DNA of 64,000 bases from DATMNI01 sp963817515 (GTDB lineage: Bacteria > Acidobacteriota > Terriglobia > Bryobacterales > Bryobacteraceae): NCBI GenBank assembly GCA_963817515.1, contig CAWFPJ010000039.1, positions 515,031 through 579,030 on the forward strand. Direction: 5' to 3'. Positions 57,347 to 64,000 of the stretch are shown here, piece by piece. The first letter of the stretch is position 1, and the number at the start of each line of letters is the position of its first letter. Both the position numbers and the translations under genes were made by a program. Under the pieces are notes generated by a model. The model saw nothing but the letters and a program-made list of their open reading frames with translations. It was not told the origin of the DNA and did no database searches.

Positions 57347-58984
57347 TCATCGTTTCGTCAGCAGCAGCGCCCAATCGGCACTGTCGGGACTGGCCGGCGA
57401 TTTCCACGCGGGTCCCTTGGCCGTGCCCGCCGGAGAGCGTTTCCCGGTTCTGGGGTTGAACCACTCAGCTTCGTATTCGCCGGGCGCGAGCCGGACGGTA
57501 ACCGGTCTTCCGGTGCGCAGGTACAAGGCGTATTTCTGGCCCGGAGCTGCCAGACAGTAAGCGCCTTCATCGACAAGATCGTCGTGTGGATCGAGCTTCC
57601 ACCATTCGAACGATGTGAAAAAATCGACCATGTGAGCCATTCCGTTCAGCATCACCATGCTGTCGTCGCCGCGGCCGTTGATCCATCCGCCGCCCGTGTC
57701 CGGCCAGACTCCGGTCCCGCGTTTAGCCGTCTCTCCCGTGGTTTGATAGGTTCCAGCCATGGCGATTCCCCAAGCTTCGCGCCGGTTGGCGTCGGCCGAC
57801 TGCAGGTCCGGGTATCCGAAGCTGCTGCCGCGCGGATAGTGATCCTCGTAGCCGTACTCTTCGTTGGTTTGCGGGATGATCCGGCCCATTTGTTCCTGCT
57901 TGCGCCTTTGGGCCAGCATCCGCTCATGCTGCGGTCGCCGCCAGGACTGGAAGGAGGTATAGTCCATCCAGTCCGAGGCCCGGTCTAGCGGTTCACGATC
58001 CGAGTTCGGATGGTTGGTCGCGAGGTGGCGGTAGACATCCCATTTCTTGAGGAGCCTGCCGGTCAGGTGAGCCCACGCGTCATCGTGATATGCGGTGATG
58101 TCGTCTCCCAGGTCCCAGTTAATGTTGGAAAAGGCGGCCAGCCGGGCCACGGCGTAACGGAAGTAGCGCAGTTCGTCCTCGCTGCCCGCCACCGGATGAA
58201 CCCGAGAGTCGTTCCAGTCTAAGACCGCCGAGATGCTCATATCTTTCGTCCATGCATATTGCAGCATCCGCTCGACCTTTTGCCAGTAGGCGACATTGAA
58301 GCGGGTGTAATCGATCGCGGGAAGCATGCACTCGGTCTGCGGTGGCGGCGAAACCCAGGGGTTCAGACACGTGCGGAACTCGGCTGTCTGCGTGACGGGT
58401 TCGCCCCAAAAGGTGGTAACTCGCGCGGCCAGCATGACGCGCATGCGATTCACCTGCAGCCGGTTCAGGCGGTCGATGATGCCGCGGATGGTTGCCTCGT
58501 CCTGCCATCCCATCACGAGAAACGCGGTGGTCCCGTTCCAGAAATAGTGCTCGCCCGTGCCTTCCCACAGAAAGTGCCACGGGTAGTTCGAATCCACTCT
58601 CAGAATGCCCCGCCGCCGGCCATCTACGGCCCGGAACGCGCCGGAATGGGTCTTTTCAAAGGCGCCCTGGCGGAAGCGAATGGAATATTCGTATTCGCCA
58701 GGTTTGGCGGGCATGAAGCGGACACGGTAGAGCGAGCCGTCAGGCGAATCGCAGAAGCCGTCCACAGTCAAGCGCGGCGAGCCCTTTAGTCCGAAATCGG
58801 CCTCGACGGTCACTTCTGTGAATGGGTTGGCGGCATCCGGCGCCGAGACGCGCATCTCCACCTCGACGACGGCATAGGCATCGACGCTCGCCTGGCTTTG
58901 CGAGAAGGATACCGCCTGGGGAGCGGCCGGCAACAAGACCGCCGCGAATATGAGGCTCATGTAACAGCGCAGGGACAGGTGCAT
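57347..58984 (-). CDS. secreted DUF5060/DUF4038 glycoside-hydrolase-like protein A
   Basis: 545 residues from ATG 58984, with a signal peptide (MHLSLRCYMSLIFAAVLLPA). An Ig-like DUF5060 domain (DGSLYRVRFMPAKPGEYEYS) is followed by a TIM-barrel DUF4038-type region (YPWHFLWEGTGEHYFWNGTT, NINWDLGDDI, IIPQTNEEYGYEDHYPRGSS with the probable catalytic Glu pair) and a beta C-terminus. Related to apiosidase/DUF4038 enzymes acting on plant glycosides (inference). Divergent paralogue at 59144-60793. Confidence 0.85.
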   Translation of the reverse strand: MHLSLRCYMSLIFAAVLLPAAPQAVSFSQSQASVDAYAVVEVEMRVSAPDAANPFTEVTVEADFGLKGSPRLTVDGFCDSPDGSLYRVRFMPAKPGEYEYSIRFRQGAFEKTHSGAFRAVDGRRRGILRVDSNYPWHFLWEGTGEHYFWNGTTAFLVMGWQDEATIRGIIDRLNRLQVNRMRVMLAARVTTFWGEPVTQTAEFRTCLNPWVSPPPQTECMLPAIDYTRFNVAYWQKVERMLQYAWTKDMSISAVLDWNDSRVHPVAGSEDELRYFRYAVARLAAFSNINWDLGDDITAYHDDAWAHLTGRLLKKWDVYRHLATNHPNSDREPLDRASDWMDYTSFQSWRRPQHERMLAQRRKQEQMGRIIPQTNEEYGYEDHYPRGSSFGYPDLQSADANRREAWGIAMAGTYQTTGETAKRGTGVWPDTGGGWINGRGDDSMVMLNGMAHMVDFFTSFEWWKLDPHDDLVDEGAYCLAAPGQKYALYLRTGRPVTVRLAPGEYEAEWFNPRTGKRSPAGTAKGPAWKSPASPDSADWALLLTKR

Positions 58985-59143
58985 GATCGAAGCCCTCTGA
59001 TCAGGGTAGCCCGGTGCGCGCGCGGAGGATATGAAGATTCCACGAAACGTTGTTGAGAAAACCCGTATTTCAGGGGCCCTCCCGCCAGGCATGGAGTCAT
59101 CTTCAATCAGATATTGACGAGGGCGCCGCGCTCCTATAACGTG

Positions 59144-60793
59144 ATGGTTATGTTCAGCCGCGTGGTCTGGTGGAACACTTGTCTTTTGGCTTTGGCCTTG
59201 GCGCCACGCTTGCTCGCCGCGCCCCGGGCCGTGTCGATTTCGCAACCGCCTTCCAGCTCCGAAGGGTATGACTTCGTCGATCTCGCCATCCGCGTTGAAG
59301 GCGCAGACGCCGCCAACCCGTTTACCGATGCCGCGGTTCGGGGTTGGTTCGAAAAAACCGGCGGCGGGAAGCGCCTCGACGTTGACGGTTTCTGCGACTC
59401 ACCCGATGGCAGCCTGTTTCGGATCCGGTTGATGCCCTCGTCGCCGGGCGAGTACAGGTACTCCGTCACTTACCGGCAGGGTAGCTTCGAGAAGACCCAA
59501 ACCGGGATTTTCCAGGCGATCGCCAGCCATCGGCGCGGACCTGTCAAGGTCGACCCTCAATACCCATGGCACTTCATCTGGGAAGGCACGGGTGAGCACT
59601 ACTTCTTCAACGGCACAACCGCGTTTTGGCTGGTCGGCTGGAAGGAGGACCGGGTTATCGATTATGTCATCGACCGGCTCACCGGGCTCAAGATCAACCG
59701 GATACGGGTACTGCTGGCCGGCGCGGCAAACATCTTTTGGGGCGAACCTGTTATGCTCGGCGACAACTTTACTTATTTCCTGCGCCCCTGGATCGCGAAA
59801 GATCCGAAGAACTTCAGTCAGCCGGGCATCGATTACACCCGCTTCGATGTCTCTTACTGGCAGAAGTGGGAGCGCATGCTGCGTTACGCGCGCGAGCGCG
59901 ACATGATCGTCTCGGTAATCCAGGATATTTCCACGCACAAAGCCCAGCCTGCGGCGGGCGGCGAGGATGAGCGGCGCTATCTCCGGTACGCAGCCGCGCG
60001 GCTGGCAGCATTTTCCAACGTCACCTGGGATCTCGGCGACGACCTGGACAGCTTCCGCGACGAGAAGTGGGCTCACGAGACCGGAACGCTCCTGATGGGC
60101 TGGGACCCGTACAAACGCCTGGCCACCAGCCACCCGGTACATCGGGAAAACCAGGACCGCGCGTCGGACTGGTTTGGATTCACGTCCATCCAGGACTGGC
60201 GCCGTCCACAACATGCGCTCATGCTGGAAGAACGCGAGATTCAGAAGAAAACAGGACGGATTATTCCCCAGACCAACGAGGAGTATGGGTACGAGGATCA
60301 CTACCCGCATTGGGCACCCGGCCAGGGGTCGGATTCGGCGGAGGCCCTTCGCCAGATGGCCTGGGAAATCGCAATGGCGGGAGCCTACGGCACGGCTGGC
60401 GAGAGTTTCCGCCGCGGCACGAACATCTGGCCAGACACCGGCGGCGGTTGGATCAACGGTCGCGGCGACGACACCCAGGCCATGCTCCGGGGTTATGCGC
60501 ACATGGTGGAGTTCTTCACCAGCTTCGAATGGTGGAAGACCGAACCGCATGACGAACTCGTCGATCAAGGCGCCTACTGTCTCTCGAAGCCCGGCGAGAT
60601 CTACGCCATTTATCTGCCAAAGGAAGGAAAAGTGACTGTCAAACTGGAACCGGGCAACTATCGCGCGACCTGGTTCAACGCCTTCACCGGGGAGCGGATT
60701 CCCTTGCAGGCCGCCGTGCAGGGACCCTCCTGGACCTCTCCGAAAACCCCCGGTTGGCTCGATTGGGCACTGCTGATCGAGAAGCAGCGATAG
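59144..60793 (+). CDS. secreted DUF5060/DUF4038 glycoside-hydrolase-like protein B
   Basis: 549 residues from ATG 59144 (another ATG at 59150), with a signal peptide (NTCLLALALAPRLLA). Same domain order and motifs as protein A (DGSLFRIRLMPSSPGEYRYS, YPWHFIWEGTGEHYFFNGTT, NVTWDLGDDL, GRIIPQTNEEYGYEDHYP, FTSFEWWKTEPHDELVDQGA). The two genes are clearly diverged duplicates, transcribed head-to-head from a ~160-bp spacer. Probably an exported carbohydrate-active enzyme. Confidence 0.85.
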   Translation: MVMFSRVVWWNTCLLALALAPRLLAAPRAVSISQPPSSSEGYDFVDLAIRVEGADAANPFTDAAVRGWFEKTGGGKRLDVDGFCDSPDGSLFRIRLMPSSPGEYRYSVTYRQGSFEKTQTGIFQAIASHRRGPVKVDPQYPWHFIWEGTGEHYFFNGTTAFWLVGWKEDRVIDYVIDRLTGLKINRIRVLLAGAANIFWGEPVMLGDNFTYFLRPWIAKDPKNFSQPGIDYTRFDVSYWQKWERMLRYARERDMIVSVIQDISTHKAQPAAGGEDERRYLRYAAARLAAFSNVTWDLGDDLDSFRDEKWAHETGTLLMGWDPYKRLATSHPVHRENQDRASDWFGFTSIQDWRRPQHALMLEEREIQKKTGRIIPQTNEEYGYEDHYPHWAPGQGSDSAEALRQMAWEIAMAGAYGTAGESFRRGTNIWPDTGGGWINGRGDDTQAMLRGYAHMVEFFTSFEWWKTEPHDELVDQGAYCLSKPGEIYAIYLPKEGKVTVKLEPGNYRATWFNAFTGERIPLQAAVQGPSWTSPKTPGWLDWALLIEKQR

Positions 60794-60853
60794 CGGTCCG
60801 CCCGCATGCGCCTGAAAAAGCTTGCGCCCGATAGAGAGGACTTGAAATCGCGG

Positions 60854-62627
60854 CTAACGTTTGCCTGCCAGGGCAGCCTGTGTGCGCGCCAGCCAGTCCC
60901 TGATTTCCGGGTTCCCGGCGCTCCAGGCGTGACGCTTGCCGCAAATGGAGAAGCGCTTCTTCATTCCGGTGTTGCATAAAATAGACCGTACCCAAGGCAA
61001 GCTGCGCGTCGGCGTGGTCCGGCTTCTGCTTCAGAAAGGTATCCAACTCAGCCGCAGCGCCGGCCAGGTCGCCCTGGCACGCATCAGAGCCCTGGCCAGG
61101 TTCAACCGGGCGTTGGTATGGACCGGGTCGATACGCAGCGCCTCCCGGAATTGGGCAATGGCATCCTGGTTGCGGCCTTGGGCCATCAGCGCGCCGGCCA
61201 GTCCGTTGCGCGCTGAGGCGCTGAGCGGCCGCACACCCACGGCTTTCTGGAACAGCAGAACGGCCTCGCCAGATGCTCCGCGAGTCATGAGCAACGCCCC
61301 CAGGTTGTAGTGCGCGATAAAGTCCCCGGGGTATTTTTCCAGGCGCCGCCGCATGAGAGCTTCCTGCAAGGTGATGCGAGGATCTTCGGCGGATTCCTTC
61401 CTGGGCAGAACCTGGAGCCAGACATGGCCCATTTCATCTTCGCTGCGCGGACCGGTTCGAACCCGCCTTGGAGGTTGGTTGGGATTGCGCGCATTGGAGG
61501 CGGAGTTGTCATAGGTGATGCGCATCGTGATCGTGGCACCCTTGGGAAGGGAAAGAGGCCGTCGATAGGTATACACCGCCTGCCAGTTGAAGTCCCAATC
61601 GGCGATCCGGATCAGCCAGCGGCGGCCTCCGCCGGGGAGCGTGGCCCACGCCTCCACCTGCTTACCGACGTAGTGAGCATGCGGGTAGATGGCCAGCACC
61701 TCGACATCGACGGGCAAAGTCAGATGATCCGTAACCGCGAAGCCGGCGGCACCCGGTGGAATGTCCAGGGCGCCATCATTCTCCAGCTGAACGAGCATGG
61801 GAAAGCGGCTCGGCGGTCGGGCGGAAAAATAGAGGCCCACGGCAGGCTGGATTCGCTCCTCCTTGCCGGAGGGCTGCAGTGTGCACGTTGAGAATCAAAT
61901 CGGTACCTGGATCGAGACGCCAGCTCATGTCCGGCGGTTCGGGCTCTACCACCGAGCCGGGCTTCCAAAACAGGAAGTGAGAGTCCAGATCGAAGAAATC
62001 GGAGCGAGCTTCGGAAATGAGCTCCATGCCAGGGAAACCCGGCTGGGCCATCCTCTCCCTCGCGCCCGCGCAGCGACTGTCGGCGGTCGATCCAGAGATT
62101 GGCATGATGCACGATCTGCTTTGCGCCGGGCCGCAGTTCAATGGCGCGAATGTACGTCGTCTTATTCAGCTTGACGGGCAAGCAAATTGCGGAACACATT
62201 GCCCCCGTCGGCCGGCAGCCGGTAAGGCTGGGGCGTCTCGACGATCAGGTTAGGAGGGCCCAACTGCCAGCCCGGAGTGAAAACCGGCTGGGGCGGCAGG
62301 TCAGCCGGTTGACCTTCAGGACAGCCCTGCTTGACCCACTCGGCGATTAGGCGGATTTGATCCGCAGTGAGCCGGCGCTCCCCCAGAAAATCACCGTATC
62401 CCGGCTCTGGCGGCCACGGCGGCATGGTAGCGGCGTGCCGTGACGGCGGCAATCTGCAAAGCATGGTTGCGCACTTGCTGGTAAGTGAGCAGGGGGAACG
62501 GGGCGGCTTCTCCCTGGCGATGGCATGACGAGCAGCTATGGAATATGAGCGGAGCGATATCCCGGTTGAAGGTGACCGTCTCGGCCGCGAACAGAGGCGC
62601 GACGGCCAAAACCGCAAGCCACTTCAT
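60854..62627 (-). pseudogene. cytochrome c / copper-monooxygenase-like / TPR protein, six frameshifts as read
   Basis: Starts at ATG 62627 with a signal peptide (MKWLAVLAVAPLFAAE). The reconstructed ~593-residue protein has a haem motif (SCSSCHRQGEAAPFPLLTYQ), a copper type II ascorbate-dependent-monooxygenase-like region (IELRPGAKQIVHHANLWIDR, EVLAIYPHAHYVGKQVEAWA with His ligands), and C-terminal TPR repeats ending QAALAGKR at TAG 60854. Breaks lie near 62420, 62182, 62047, 61880, 61070 and 60920. Four of these equal loss of one dinucleotide (GCGC, GCGC, ACAC, GAGAG). Probably intact in nature; periplasmic oxidation role is inferred from the family. Confidence 0.75.
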
Positions 62628-62662
62628 TGCGGGTTCCCGATCGCGGCGGCGGGCATGAGGCG

Positions 62663-64000
62663 TCAGAAGGCCAGACGCAGCCCGAGTTGCATGACGCGCG
62701 AGGGACGGCTGGCGATTACCTGGCCAAAGCGCCCGCTGACCTGCTTTCCGTTGGGATCGAACTGTGCGGTTGTATCGATCTGCCCGAACTGCGTATGGTT
62801 AAACGCGTTGTATACATTTCCCAGCGGACCTCGAAGAAACGCGCTTCTCTCCCCAGTGGGATGTGTTTGAGGAAGGTCATGTCCCAATTGTTGAAGCCAG
62901 GACCCCGGACGTTGGCGATGGGAGCATTTCCAAAGCTACCTTGGGGCGGACGCGCGAATGCGGCGGTGTTGAACCAGGCCTGAGAGTCCGGTCCCCGTGC
63001 GCGATCCGCGGATCGGCGGTCACCAGCGGCCGCACGCCATCTCCGCCACCCGTGTATCGGCTCCATCGGTGGTGATGAAGCCGATGCCCCGCGGGAATCC
63101 ACTGGCAAAAGTCTCGGACCGATCCCGTTGAAGGACCAGTTGTCAAAAATGTAGTGCACCACGGGATTTGGTATCACCTTGCTTAGCTTGGGGAAATCGT
63201 AAAGGTAATTGATGATCAGGTTGTGCGTCTGGTCAAAAGACGTTGCACCATAAGACCAGACGCGCTCGGAAATGTACAGCGGCACGCTGCCCCCCTCGCT
63301 GGTTCCGACCCCCATGGACTTCGAGTACGTGTAAGAGAAGCCGATCTGGAAGCACGCCGTAAAGCGGCGATTGGCCGTAACCTGCAAACCGTTGTAATTG
63401 GAGTACCCGTTATACTCCCGAAGAGTGATGCTCTGGTATCCGAGGTATGGCCGCAGGAAGACGTCGGGAAGCGCCCGTCCCGTCGTAGGATCCTGGCTCT
63501 GGGGCTGGAAGTGCGCTCCGTAGGGAAGAGTATTCAGGTTCACGGTCTGCAGCAGGTGTCGCGCGACATTGCCGACGTAGGCGACGTCTCCACGACCGTT
63601 TGTGCAGGCCTACTTGTCGCTGAATGCTGATGCTGTAGTTGTACATACTGGGGACTTTAAAATCCTTCTCAAAGGCCCCGGAAGTGCTTGGGAATAGCAC
63701 CGAACTGGACTGCAGGAGCGTATCCATGCTGCCATGAGAGCCTCCAGGGCTCAGTTGTGAGGGTGCGTTGAATATCGTGCGCCCGGACGATCCGCCATAA
63801 GTCGGCATGGTTTCTTCGTCGTACCGAAAGCCCCGGATGGCGGTCTTGCCGTTTCCAGACAGATCGTAGGCGAAGCCGAAGCGAGGCATCACCTGCACTG
63901 CCTTGCCGCTATAAAAATCTCTCGGATACGAGGGGTCATTGCTCTTCAGCGTTCCCGAATACGGCTGTCCCACGGACGGAACAAAGGCGCCGATGTAAAC
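62663..64000 (-). pseudogene. CarboxypepD_reg/TonB-receptor-like outer-membrane protein, 3' part, frameshifted
   Basis: The barrel half of a receptor whose 5' end lies beyond the window. Landmarks in order: NDPSYPRDFYSGKAVQVMPR, KDFKVPSMYNYSISIQRQVG, NLNTLPYGAHFQPQ, FQIGFSYTYSKSMGVGTSEG, NVRGPGFNNWDMTFLKHIPL, and the terminal RPSRVMQLGLRLAF. At least five frame changes occur (near 63600, 63113, 63052, 62990 and 62813). The one at 63600 fits loss of CA; those at 63113, 63052 and 62813 fit gain of GA, AC and TA. One near 62990 is unresolved. Confidence 0.75.

Overview
The window looks like a chromosomal segment of a soil-type Acidobacteriota bacterium, most like the Solibacter/Bryobacter group. 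This is inferred from gene content, not from a marker gene. The supporting families are long CarboxypepD_reg plus beta-barrel outer-membrane receptors, planctomycete/acidobacterial DUF1549-DUF1553 (PSD1) cytochrome proteins paired with DUF1501, an ECF sigma factor overlapping a Ser/Thr kinase with a TPR tail, HAF-repeat and DUF2934 proteins, and divergent DUF5060/DUF4038 enzymes. No rRNA, tRNA or CRISPR array was seen.

Layout. 1-563: 5' part of a DUF1587/PSD3-type cytochrome protein (-). 673-3688: two secreted leucine-rich-repeat proteins (+). 3844-9369: operon of a PPC-like protein, a Big2/PSCyt/PSD1 cytochrome protein and DUF1501 (+). 9372-11530: HEAT protein and Gfo/Idh oxidoreductase (-). 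11549-14991: outer-membrane receptor (-). 15091-18978: second PSD1-DUF1501 operon (-). 19013-21054: small accessory genes, including a hicBA-like pair with a damaged toxin. 21145-24864: four-gene mobile cassette (DUF6431 zinc-ribbon protein, CHC2/Toprim primase, two tyrosine recombinases), every junction a 4-bp overlap. 25129-29396: DUF2934 gene, kinase-TPR protein and its ECF sigma factor. 29500-32251: HAF protein, then an SRPBCC-ArsR-DinB operon. 32603-35487: PerR-like regulator and catalase-peroxidase KatG. 35619-38698: cobalt nitrile hydratase operon with the CbtAB cobalt importer. 38814-41193: unknown protein and S10 peptidase. 41404-43443: a graveyard of a multicopper oxidase fragment, a phosphoesterase fragment and an IS4 remnant. 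43451-47223: two divergent citrate-synthase homologues (one with an HTH domain) and an MHS transporter. 47242-47353: MITE-like element. 47350-52228: amidohydrolase, receptor tail fragment, full receptor. 52369-56453: fragments, small secreted protein, cytochrome c plus PQQ dehydrogenase, broken serine hydrolase. 56573-60793: SDR and two DUF5060/DUF4038 paralogues. 60854-64000: cytochrome/copper-monooxygenase-like/TPR protein and an outer-membrane receptor running off the edge.

The most striking sequence-level observation is that many otherwise good genes are broken by frameshifts that nearly all equal loss (sometimes gain) of exactly one unit of a tandem dinucleotide, most often GCGC read as GC. 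Fifteen lie in 4.27-7.94 kb, with more at 10.6, 17.6, 18.7, 27.6 and 60.9-63.6 kb; I recognised none between 28.8 and 60.8 kb. I suspect consensus or assembly error, so the affected genes are annotated as whole proteins with the breaks located.

The best candidates for novel biology are the tightly coupled primase plus twin-recombinase cassette and the self-contained cobalt nitrile hydratase/cobalt-uptake operon.
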